Part shown: positions 56,514 through 64,000 of the stretch, piece by piece
How positions within the stretch are numbered: position 1 is the stretch's first letter
Layout of the letters: the number at the start of each line of letters is the position of its first letter
Assembly: GCA_029948415.1 (NCBI GenBank)
Contig: JAJIZT010000001.1
Span: 333,428-397,427 of the forward strand
Length of the DNA: 64,000 nt
Direction of reading: 5' to 3'
From: Cenarchaeum symbiont of Oopsacas minuta
Lineage (GTDB): Archaea > Thermoproteota > Nitrososphaeria > Nitrososphaerales > Nitrosopumilaceae
The notes under the pieces: model-generated
What the model was told of the DNA's origin: nothing
The model's database searches: none
The model's input: the letters and a program-made list of their open reading frames with translations, nothing else
Position numbers and translations under genes: made by a program

Positions 56514-56609
56514 TGGTGCTCCAGTCGGGATTTTCATCTTTTTGGAGTTTGAACCCGAGATCACTGCCTTGAAAGGGCAGTATGCTTGACCGGTCTACAC
56601 CACTGGAGC
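56514..56609 (-). tRNA. tRNA-Glu (anticodon TTC) with T-loop intron, CCA encoded
   Basis: On the minus strand the acceptor GCTCCAG pairs with CTGGAGC, followed by A and an encoded CCA. The anticodon arm is CTGCC-CTTTCAA-GGCAG. The T-arm reads TCGGG-TTCAAA, then a 17-nt insert, then T-CCCGA. Removing 56531-56547 restores a normal 7-nt T-loop. Thaumarchaeal and crenarchaeal tRNAs are known to have such non-canonical introns, cut by the splicing endonuclease. The exact boundary may shift by a base or more because of repeated T and A. Confidence 0.9.
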
Positions 56610-56685
56610 CCGATCAGGATGAGCAAGACGTCTTTAAAACAATTTGTAACAAAGATTTTTTTATTGGCTTTTTGATGTATTATGT

Positions 56686-57333
56686 ATGAGAATATCTGAA
56701 AGAATTGACGCACTAATACAAGAGCACAGTCTCTTAAAACACCCGTTTTATCAGGCTTGGTCTGATGGCAAATTAGAGATGGATTCACTTGCTGGATATT
56801 CTAAAGAATACTATCAACTGGTAAAGGCTGTTCCAGAGTTTATGGATCCTCTCATCAAACTAGCTCCAGAGGAGTTTAAAGCCGAATTGATGACAAATCG
56901 AACCGAGGAATCTGAGCACATTGAACTATGGGAAAAGTTTGCTAGCTCTATCGGAGTTGAAAAATCACAATTACTAGCATATTCTGGCAGCGAAAAGACA
57001 CGTAGAGCAGTATCTCGACTTGCTGTATTGATGGGCACAATTGGAGTAGGAGCTGCGGCAATGTATGCATTTGAAAAAGAGATCCCAGAGATTAGTCGTA
57101 TTAAACTAGAGGGCTTGCAGGAATTCTATGGTATAAACTCTGATGATGCAACTAGATACTTTAAACTTCACATGGAGTCTGATATACGCCATGCAGCATC
57201 ATGGAGATACATAATTGACAACGCTACAGACTCTAATGACGATCTTTACAATGCTGCTGTAAAATCTGTATGGGCGCAAAACCTTTTGCTTGATACATGT
57301 TTTGAACAATACTGTCGTAATACAAATCTCTAA
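56686..57333 (+). CDS. TenA/PqqC-like haem-oxygenase-fold protein (CADD-like)
   Basis: This is a 215-residue all-helical protein of the haem-oxygenase-like superfamily. Likely metal ligands are seen: EESEHIELW (Glu and His near residue 75), YAFEKEIPE (Glu near 125) and ESDIRHAASW (Asp and His near 165). This diiron ligand set resembles CADD-type proteins, which make para-aminobenzoate, rather than TenA thiaminases, which lack the metal. The role here, possibly folate- or methanopterin-type cofactor synthesis, is inferred. It is a single gene with no operon partner. Confidence 0.7.
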   Translation: MRISERIDALIQEHSLLKHPFYQAWSDGKLEMDSLAGYSKEYYQLVKAVPEFMDPLIKLAPEEFKAELMTNRTEESEHIELWEKFASSIGVEKSQLLAYSGSEKTRRAVSRLAVLMGTIGVGAAAMYAFEKEIPEISRIKLEGLQEFYGINSDDATRYFKLHMESDIRHAASWRYIIDNATDSNDDLYNAAVKSVWAQNLLLDTCFEQYCRNTNL

Positions 57334-57367
57334 TACTTTATATCCTAACTAGTGTCTGTTTTGTTTA

Positions 57368-57441
57368 GGGCCCGTAACTCAGCTTGGTAGAGTAACCGAC
57401 TCATAATCGGTGAGCCAAGGGATCGAAGCCCTTCGGGCCCA
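57368..57441 (+). tRNA. tRNA with CAT anticodon (Met elongator or Ile2)
   Basis: The acceptor GGGCCCG pairs with CGGGCCC, the anticodon loop is CTCATAA and the T-loop is ATCGAAG. CCA is not encoded. The GGGCCCG acceptor is compatible with either tRNA-Met or the agmatidine-modified tRNA-Ile, which cannot be told apart here. Its 3' end faces a decayed integrase gene. Confidence 0.85.
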
Positions 57442-57494
57442 TTATGAATTAATAATGAGTTCTATTTGCTACACGTCTATGCAGCAGAGTTGTA

Positions 57495-58537
57495 CTAGAT
57501 AACGGGTTGTTTTTTTGAAACTATGACCCTGCCGTTTGGCAGTATTCCAACAAACGCCCAACCAGAGTTTAACATCTTTTCGGCATTTTCTGAATCAGTT
57601 ACGCGCTGACTATGGCATCTTACCGACCTTGAGTCTCTCAAGTGCTTTTAGTATCACCCTGACTTGTTCAGGCGTTGCGTTTTGTATTGCCATCTATGCT
57701 GTTTCTTTTTGCATCGTCTCTTGGTTTTCAGTGTATGTTTCAAGATCCAAATATTCCTCAGATCTCTTGAATGATTTGCGTATTGCTTCAAGTAGTTTTT
57801 CTGGAAGCATGTTTTTGTTTGTCGTGTATGTTGCCTCCATGTTGCCCCTGATGTCCCATGAAAAAGACTCTAAAGTCATGTGCAATGGTACCTTTTGATT
57901 CTGCAATTAACTGTGTGTCAAAGTATGCTCTCAAAACGTATGGTCTCCAAGAAAATCTTGGTCTAAATGTATCCCTTACTCTCTTTGTTATTCCAGGTGT
58001 AGTCATGTATGGTTTGCCAAAATTGTTATCCCTATCTGTTGTCTGTCTGCGAGGGTGCAACTATTGGAGCATCCCCGTGCAGTGATTCCCCCTTTGCGAG
58101 CCTGTTGTTCAGGTATGATATTATTCTAGATGTAGCGTTTTTTGTTGCATATGTAAAGTATTGGCATCTGATCTTTGATAGCTCTGCTCTGATAATTATC
58201 CTCATGGGATAACTTGTGCACTTTGTCTTGCCCTGTTGTATTATGATGTCAGGTAGATCTTTCATTCTCAGTCCGTCAGTTCCATTGTGATTTCATAAAA
58301 CTTCTGGGCGCAGGCCTGATTTTACCATGAGTGATATTATGACTCCAGTACGCATATCTACAGTGTTGAAAATCTCTGACATTTCCTGCTCGTTTGGAAC
58401 TCTCTCGTTTACGAGGGTTGGTTTTATGTGGATATTTGAGATTCTAATTCTACGCTGTACTTGTACATTAAAGTGCCTCAGCCATGATTTTGCAGCCTTT
58501 ATCTGGCCTATCACATAGCTTGGAGCATATTTTTATC
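57495..58537 (-). pseudogene. Second tyrosine recombinase pseudogene, at the CAT tRNA
   Basis: Pieces in several frames match the integrase at 21470-22757. They include KAAKSWLRHFNVQVQRR, SGLRPEVL, then MKDLPDIIIQQGKTK, AHDFRVFFMGHQG, EATYTTNKNMLPEKLLEA with the catalytic Tyr, and GWAFVGILPNGRV before the stop at 57495. At least three frame changes are needed. The N-terminal 95 or so residues are missing and the sequence runs straight into the orf92 fragment at 58540, which shows a deletion. The 3' end of the gene faces the 3' end of the tRNA at 57441, as for the first copy. Confidence 0.75.
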
Positions 58538-58539
58538 TT

Positions 58540-58674
58540 CCATCTGATGTGAGTCTGAAAAAATATGTGGATAACATTTTGGCATGTGCAAAATATATGG
58601 ATAAAAAAGATGGAAATGCATATCTTGCCAAAAGAAAGGCAAAGATGATTGACAGTATATCAAAAATCAAATAG
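58540..58674 (+). pseudogene. orf92 paralogue, C-terminal fragment
   Basis: Read rightwards this gives VSLKKYVDNILACAKYMDKK, then AYLAKRKAKMIDSISKIK and a stop. It matches the last 40 residues of the 92-residue protein at 21037-21315 (KRYIEGLLSCVKFLEKK, then AYLAKRREKI with Thr-Tyr in place of Ala-Tyr). The N-terminal half is lost in the same deletion that removed the integrase start. Confidence 0.65.
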
Positions 58675-58688
58675 GATATTGTTGTTGC

Positions 58689-59399
58689 CTATAAAACTCT
58701 CTTTCTATCAGAAAAACACCGATCTAAATTTTCATGTCCAACTCTAAATACTGTACCATGATCGTGTGCCCTACCATTCGCAAATCCAATTCTCACATCC
58801 ACAAAGATTTTGCCATCGATTAGCAGTTTTACAAAATTATCAAAATCAAATCCGCGCATAAGCCACGCTTCATTATAGTGAAATTCTTTATTGGATCCTA
58901 ACCCTCTATGATCTGCTTTCACATACAGCAAATATTTCGGATATTTTTTTTCAAATGATTTTTTTAAAACTGTTTTTTCCCAATATGGCATCTGTGAATA
59001 TTTTCCATGCTTTGCATGATTTAATTCAATTCTTGAATCTTGTATATGTATTATAAAAGCATCCTTGCCATCTAGAGTATTTCTTTTTTGAGCATTTACT
59101 GTGGTGTGTAATCTTTTTTTGCCGTCATCCCTAATTATACCGAAATCATCCAATAATATACTGTTAGAACCAAATGGTTCTGGAGATTTTGTGAATAAAG
59201 ACAACATGCCACCTGAATTTCTTCTTATTGATTTTAATTCCGTATGGTCTCCGTTTGGACCTGGAAAATTATTTTCTTCTATGCCTAGTAAATCTTCTAA
59301 TGTTTTACCAATTCCTGTGTCATTAGCCCTATGTGTTTTTATATATCCACGTTCTTTTATTTTTTCTAGTTCTTTTATTAATTGTTCATATCTTTTCAT
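58689..59399 (-). CDS. MvaI/BcnI-like type II restriction endonuclease, copy 2
   Basis: This is a 236-residue paralogue of the endonuclease at 4295-5005, roughly 80% identical by eye over its full length, with the same THRANDTGIGKTLEDLLG block and the E-x-K-like TELKSI strand. The start is set at the Met homologous to copy 1; in-frame starts at 59408 or 59411 are possible. All conserved blocks are intact, so it may be active. It follows its methyltransferase and lies next to an integrase module, which hints that the cassette was brought in by that element. Confidence 0.8.
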   Translation of the reverse strand: MKRYEQLIKELEKIKERGYIKTHRANDTGIGKTLEDLLGIEENNFPGPNGDHTELKSIRRNSGGMLSLFTKSPEPFGSNSILLDDFGIIRDDGKKRLHTTVNAQKRNTLDGKDAFIIHIQDSRIELNHAKHGKYSQMPYWEKTVLKKSFEKKYPKYLLYVKADHRGLGSNKEFHYNEAWLMRGFDFDNFVKLLIDGKIFVDVRIGFANGRAHDHGTVFRVGHENLDRCFSDRKRVL

Positions 59400-59407
59400 A
59401 GGGATCA

Positions 59408-60691
59408 TCAATACTTCATCATAATGATACTCTCACGCGTCATTGTTTCCCCTGTTTCATTTGTGATATTTTCTGGCGCATTTTTTGTAGGCATTGACTT
59501 ATTTGGTATGTTTCTATAGAGTATCTGCTCAACTTTGAATCCGTATTTTTTACCCAATTCTATGAGTATTTGGTCTGTCGGTACTCTTACACGTCTTACA
59601 GTACGATTTGCAACTATAAACCCGCAATGACTCTTTCTTGGCACTAGATTTTCAGATATTTCTTTTAAACATTCGTCAAAATCATAAAAGAAAGAGTATA
59701 CGTCTTTGGTTCTAACCGGTTTTTTATTACTTGGTGTCAATTTTACATCGTTTTTCTGTACTTTGTCCAGTGTTCTGTTCAAGGTCTCAGAACCCAAATC
59801 ATCAAATAACAATCTGGGTCTACCCCCAAGTCCAATTTTATCTACTGATAATGCCTGTTCTTTTGGAAGATCTAACCAGAGGCTTGAAAAACGCGAAAAT
59901 TGGCCATATGCTACCGTGGTTTTATGATCACCATACGGAGGAGATGACACTACAAGATTAACCTTATCATTGCATAATACATCTGAATCTATTTTTGAAA
60001 AATTTTCATCAATATTTCTAGAATCTCCGCATAATGTGTAAGCTTTTGCTGAAGGGTCTAGAATTGCTAAATTATGCATTTTTGTAATATTGGCTTCTAC
60101 AATATTTTTAAATATATCAATAGTTTGTGGTTTGAATTGAATTTGGTCCATAGGTCGCATCCTATGAATCTTCCATGCATTATTACGTTGATAACTTGAT
60201 TTTCTAATTGTCAAAGAAAGACATATTTTAAAAAAATCACGAACATCTTTGTCCGTGATCTTGAATGCATGATATTTTAAAATCGACAGTATTTGTGCAG
60301 TATCTTTTTTGAACCAATTAGATATGTCCATATCAACAGGTTGACATTCTAAATGATAATTTTTTTCTAGATAATCCCTAGCTGATTTGGTTAATATTTT
60401 ATTTAGATGCTGATTCATATTTTTGAATATTGGGGTAGTCTTGACTTTGGACAACAATACGGCAAATGGGTTAATGTCTATCCCTATGGATGTGTTCCCA
60501 TGTAGCATACTTTCCAATAACACTCCTCCTGACCCCATGAATGGATCAAAAATCACATCAGATTTATTGGTGACATATTTGGATATGATCCGTCTTGCGA
60601 TCTCTGGATGTAATCGTGCAGGATACAGATGTAATGCATGGGTATATTTTCTTGTACTTACATCTAAAAATGTCCATTCTGTCTTTTGCAT
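59408..60691 (-). CDS. DNA (cytosine-N4-type) methyltransferase of MvaI-like R-M, copy 2
   Basis: This protein has 427 residues from the Met that matches the copy 1 start (60691); five more residues are possible upstream. The AdoMet motif is DPFMGSGGVLLE and the catalytic motif is SSPPYGDH, the SPPY form typical of N4-cytosine enzymes. It is nearly colinear with the gene at 5015-6298. Two intact but diverged copies in one genome would give either overlapping protection or two different specificities. Confidence 0.85.
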   Translation of the reverse strand: MQKTEWTFLDVSTRKYTHALHLYPARLHPEIARRIISKYVTNKSDVIFDPFMGSGGVLLESMLHGNTSIGIDINPFAVLLSKVKTTPIFKNMNQHLNKILTKSARDYLEKNYHLECQPVDMDISNWFKKDTAQILSILKYHAFKITDKDVRDFFKICLSLTIRKSSYQRNNAWKIHRMRPMDQIQFKPQTIDIFKNIVEANITKMHNLAILDPSAKAYTLCGDSRNIDENFSKIDSDVLCNDKVNLVVSSPPYGDHKTTVAYGQFSRFSSLWLDLPKEQALSVDKIGLGGRPRLLFDDLGSETLNRTLDKVQKNDVKLTPSNKKPVRTKDVYSFFYDFDECLKEISENLVPRKSHCGFIVANRTVRRVRVPTDQILIELGKKYGFKVEQILYRNIPNKSMPTKNAPENITNETGETMTRESIIMMKY

Positions 60692-60706
60692 GTATATCTG
60701 TGCCAA

Positions 60707-60901
60707 TGGTGCTATTTTTTACTTTACGTTAATTGCGATCATTATGGCAACATTCCGATATTCTTAAAACTGATTTCTATGTAATATGATATAACTTGGT
60801 ATTTTCGTAACTATCTAGAGTTTTGAAGTAATCTGACCATTTGATCCAATATTTTTCATCATTACATTTTTGGATCAGGTGTATAATACAAAAAATCGTT
60901 C
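60707..60901. other. Short gene-free stretch
   Basis: This is 195 bp of AT-rich sequence between the methyltransferase start and the IS66 fragment. It should hold the promoter of the second R-M operon. No other structure is seen. Confidence 0.4.
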
Positions 60902-61283
60902 ATGAATAATGAAAAAATAGACCACATTTGTCCTAGGTCTGAGAATCTAGAGAAAGAACTTGCATTATCACACAAGGAAATTGCATTATTACGCAAGGAA
61001 AACAAACAAGGAGAAACGATACAACAGACAAAAAATGAGAATGAAGAATTAAAAATCACGATAAATGCTCTTACAGCAAAGAATATTCGTGCAAAACCCA
61101 ACAAACCAGATTCAGTTATAAAAAGAAAACACTCTAAACATGCAAGAACCAGCAGAAAACGACCAGTTCACATTGATAACAAAACCGAGGTGGATCAAAA
61201 ATCATGTCATGTCTGCGGAAACAAACTATCCAAAATTGTGCACAAATACACACGTATAGTAGAAGATATTATTCCAGCACAGG
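60902..61283 (+). pseudogene. IS66-family transposase N-terminal fragment
   Basis: This is a 127-residue piece with a coiled coil (ENLEKELALSHKEIALLRKEN), a basic linker and the IS66 zinc-finger-like region IDNKTEVDQKSCHVCGNKLS, then IVEDIIPAQ. IS66 transposases go on for 300 more residues. This one is cut at 61284 by an IS630 element. A stretch after that element (about 62380-62520) gives GVFADTHYVMV and similar broken pieces that could be the decayed continuation. Confidence 0.7.
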
Positions 61284-61285
61284 TA

Positions 61286-62352
61286 TAGTATGGAGCATAA
61301 GTCTTTTGGAATTCACATTAACCGCAAAGTTTTTTGATCGGTACATTCTCAATCATGTATGGACAATCTAAGTAAACAACTCAAAGACGCCCATAGGAAA
61401 GAAAGAGAACCAAACATACGTGACAGAATCGTTGCAGTACAAATGGTTCATGTAAACAATATGAACATAGGAGAAGTCGCAGCTGGTTTATTTCGAACTC
61501 CAGAATGGGTCAATCAATGGATAGAACGTTTTGATGAAAAAGGCATTGATGGTCTACGAGATCTGCCACGTAGTGGCAGACCTCCATTAATTAAAGCTCA
61601 TAAACTAGATAAAATAATCAGTGATGCAATAGATAATACAAGTATAACTCCAAAGATTATGAAGAAAGTCATTTTTAAGAAAGCAAAAATTAATTTCCAT
61701 ATAACATATGTTAGAAAACTCTTACACAAATACGGCATGACTCCAAAAACTCCACAAAGAGTTCACATCAATGCTGCAAACGATTCCATGTGTTATAATT
61801 GGCAGAATAATCTCAAACGTGATCTTTCAGGCACAAAATTTGAAGATTTTACTGTTATAGAAGAAGATGAATCAATATTCGTATACGATTCAATTACAGG
61901 TAAAAAATACTGGACTGTGGATATACCTCCAGTTGTAAAATGGACTGGCATGCACAGCAAAGTCATAGTGTATGGTGCAGTAACTGAAGATGGAAGACAA
62001 TTGTTCAAAACTTATCATAGATTTGATAGTGAATCAACTGTGGATTATTTGAAATTGCTTGAAAAAAAATTTGGCAAGATATTTGTTATTTTGGATAGAG
62101 CCCCACAGCATCGTTCTCGAATGGTGAAAGAATATCTTAGAGATCATAAAGATACTGTAATATCTTCCACGTGCAACTCCACGCATGAATGCTGTAGAAG
62201 AATGTTGGCGTCAGGGTAAATACGCAGTTGCAGTATCTGAAACATCTAAAATTATGAAATATCACATTTCCGAATATTATCGTACTGTGAGATTCAAGAA
62301 TGATTATTTGTACAGTAAGCCTAGAATCCCAAAAGACTTTTGATCCACACTA
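61286..62352 (+). mobile_element. IS630-family insertion sequence, copy B
   Basis: The ends are imperfect inverted repeats of about 29 bp. The left starts TAGTATGGAGC and contains AAGTCTTTTGG; the right, reverse-complemented, starts TAGTGTGGATC and contains AAGTCTTTTGG. It is flanked by TA at 61284-61285 and 62353-62354. It is inserted in an IS66-like transposase gene. Confidence 0.8.
61359..62343 (+). pseudogene. IS630-family transposase, one frameshift (copy B)
   Basis: The helix-turn-helix and the linker LPRSGRPPL are followed by the DDE domain: VIEEDES, FVILDRAPQH and, after a single frame change near 62170, PRMNAVEECW with the last Glu, continuing to KPRIPKDF and a stop at 62343. Only one shift separates it from a full protein of about 325 residues. 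It is therefore recently broken, or made by frameshifting, though no clear slippery run is seen at the junction. Confidence 0.8.
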
Positions 62353-62354
62353 TA

Positions 62355-62639
62355 CTTGAAATAAATAAAAAATGTTGTAGGGGATTAGTGTGCTCCACAA
62401 TAGCCTTTCATCGGTGTTTTTGCAGATACTCATTACGTTATGGTAGCGCAACCCTTTGGACCAATTATAATATTGCGTAAAACACATTGTGAATTTTAAT
62501 TTATCATGATCTCTGTTTGTTGAGTCAAATCATAAATATTGTCAATTACAATAATCTATCACACAACTTGATTTTTTATGCCTATTAAATTTGAAAAATA
62601 AATTATTCAAAAATGTACATCAACAAATTTGTAAAATTC
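62355..62639. other. Gene-free interval, possibly decayed IS66 sequence
   Basis: No open frame is convincing. Short stretches around 62390-62510 recall a decayed IS66 transposase in changing frames. The remainder is AT-rich and lies at the 3' end of the last gene. Confidence 0.35.
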
Positions 62640-64000
62640 TCAAATACGTTTTTCTTTATAAAGTAATTCAAACACAGAGACAACATTTTCAAAATTAGTA
62701 CTTGTTGGTTCTGCCTTTGCAAATTCTATTAAACTGCATGTACCTAGTGCTTTAGATATATTCATAAAGTTTTTAGCGGTAAATTCTAGATGATTTAGCA
62801 ATTCTTTATTTGTAATCTCTTTGTTCAATCCTAACTGATAACTTGTGAGTAATCTTATTGCACGTCCACCATCTGCAAACGCATCTTTATAGTTTTTTTG
62901 AACAAAATCATTCTTTGCATGAGCCATTAATTGTCTAGCTGTCTCTCTATAATCGAATGGTTTATCATCGATAATGCCAACTTTTGCATTTTTTCCATAT
63001 CTTCTATACATCAAATAAGCAATTATTCCAACTATGATCCAAAGTGGTACAATCCACCACAAGAAATCAAACGGAGAATCAGAGCGCGTTAGAACCACGT
63101 CTTCTAACTCTTCGTCATTAAAATCTCCTGTAATGGTTGCAGTTACATTTGTTTCTGGGTTTTCATATTGAACAGCAACCTGTGATCTCTGTTCCATCTT
63201 TGATTCTTCTAATTCTTGATCTATATTCTCACCTTCCTGCCCCTGATCTTCCAAATTCGAGCCTTGTTCTGATAAACTATTTTGTACATCAAATTCAGTA
63301 TCAGTTTCTACAAACCCTTCATCAAGCAATTCTTGACTTAATTCTTGGAATGATTCACTAGATCGAAGATCCTCATTCATACTCTCTTGTGAAGATTGCG
63401 TCTGTTTTTTGAGATCTATAATCTCTCCATTCTCCATCCTACCTTCTAAACTTCCCCATTGACCATCTTGGTTTTGATAGTTTAAACTGAAATTTCCTGT
63501 ATTATTAGATTCGGCATTCAAAATAGATTCTGTTAATTGATAATCTTCATTTTGTAACTCTTGATTTAATCTCTCTAGATCTTTATTTTGAAACAACTCG
63601 TCTTGAAATTGTTGTTCTACCTGTCGACCTTTATCTAATTCATCTTGAAATCTTTGTTGTAATGCACCACTATCTTGAGGAATTTGATTATTTTGTAATC
63701 TTGATGATAATTCTTGTGAGAGCGGGTCTCTTGCTTGCTGACTTTGCTGTTGCTGACTTTGCTGTTGCTGACTTTGCTGTTGCTGACTTTGCTGTTGCTG
63801 ACTTTGTTGATTTCTACCTTGATTTTGTTGTTGTGAGCCTTGATTTTGTTGTTGTGAGCCTTGATTTGGATCATTTTTCTGTGATTCATCTGCAATAATG
63901 TGAACTGTAAAATTATGTTCTAAAATATTTTCCACTGTTTCAAAATAAGTGACATGCAACATAGTTTGTAGTGTGACAGGAATTTGCTGTAGGCCAAATT
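62640..64000 (-). CDS. Membrane protein with Gln-rich repeats and DUF4129-like tail (partial)
   Basis: The open frame runs past the right edge of the window, so the N-terminus is missing. After a short region (TLQTMLHVTYFETVENILE) comes a Ser/Gln tract made of five SQQQQ-like repeats (63731-63800). A Gln/Glu-rich segment of about 130 residues follows, then one membrane helix (FLWWIVPLWIIVGIIAYLMY) and a cytoplasmic tail (FDYRETARQLMAHAKNDFVQ) of the DUF4129 type. Such proteins often accompany MoxR ATPase and transglutaminase-like genes. The long low-complexity part should be extracytoplasmic. The function is not known. Confidence 0.65.
   Translation of the reverse strand, partial: FGLQQIPVTLQTMLHVTYFETVENILEHNFTVHIIADESQKNDPNQGSQQQNQGSQQQNQGRNQQSQQQQSQQQQSQQQQSQQQQSQQARDPLSQELSSRLQNNQIPQDSGALQQRFQDELDKGRQVEQQFQDELFQNKDLERLNQELQNEDYQLTESILNAESNNTGNFSLNYQNQDGQWGSLEGRMENGEIIDLKKQTQSSQESMNEDLRSSESFQELSQELLDEGFVETDTEFDVQNSLSEQGSNLEDQGQEGENIDQELEESKMEQRSQVAVQYENPETNVTATITGDFNDEELEDVVLTRSDSPFDFLWWIVPLWIIVGIIAYLMYRRYGKNAKVGIIDDKPFDYRETARQLMAHAKNDFVQKNYKDAFADGGRAIRLLTSYQLGLNKEITNKELLNHLEFTAKNFMNISKALGTCSLIEFAKAEPTSTNFENVVSVFELLYKEKRI

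Noticed and set aside
58540-62354. Distal attachment site for the CAT tRNA module
   Set aside because: I found no second copy of the tRNA 3' end (TTCGGGCCCA) in the remaining sequence; it may lie beyond the window or be lost.

Overview
The window is archaeal and looks like an AT-rich ammonia-oxidising thaumarchaeon (Nitrososphaerota, Nitrosopumilales-like). The evidence is a cupredoxin, an acetyl/propionyl-CoA carboxylase operon of the kind used in the 3-hydroxypropionate/4-hydroxybutyrate cycle, an 11-subunit complex I operon without nuoEFG, a replication factor C large subunit, a GGPP-type prenyl synthase, leaderless-looking genes and a tRNA with a non-canonical intron. No species can be named from the sequence alone.

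Layout. 0.2-3.9 kb: a NikR-like regulator divergent from a ZnuABC-type metal transporter, then a cupredoxin. 4.2-11 kb: an MvaI/BcnI-like restriction-modification pair and a graveyard of mobile DNA (IS110, IS630, IS5-like, an 81-bp MITE, a truncated nuclease). 11-22.8 kb: a defence island holding a Bil-type ubiquitin-like conjugation operon, a complete type I R-M operon, a NucS/DUF91-like nuclease and a decayed tyrosine recombinase. It ends at tRNA-Lys, whose 3' end is duplicated at the far side. 22.8-30.9 kb: housekeeping genes (tRNA-Asp, IMPase/FBPase, an unknown gene, rfcL, a Cys-rich protein, pccB-accC-accB). 31.1-44.7 kb: a type I-C CRISPR-Cas locus (cas3, a fused cas5-cas8c, cas7, cas4, cas1, cas2) with 81 repeats and 80 spacers by hand count. 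44.7-57.4 kb: peroxiredoxin, nuoABCDHIJKMLN, prenyl synthase, tRNA-Glu with a T-loop intron, a TenA/CADD-like protein and a CAT tRNA. 57.5-62.4 kb: a second, decayed integrase module at that tRNA, a second MvaI-like R-M pair, and an IS66 fragment split by an IS630 element. The window ends inside a Gln-rich membrane protein.

The points most worth a second look are these: (1) a natural Cas5c-Cas8c fusion that keeps the Tyr/Lys-His residues matching the known Cas5d nuclease site, paired with a repeat whose hairpin would leave the 11-nt handle of type I-C; (2) a Bil-like operon in a thaumarchaeal tRNA-Lys island with a 14-bp attachment-site duplication; (3) a conserved non-coding RNA-like region 3' of two diverged IS110 transposases, with compensatory hairpin changes, as a candidate bridge RNA; (4) an 81-bp MITE with 11-bp inverted ends, with perfect 8-bp target duplications at three of its four copies.
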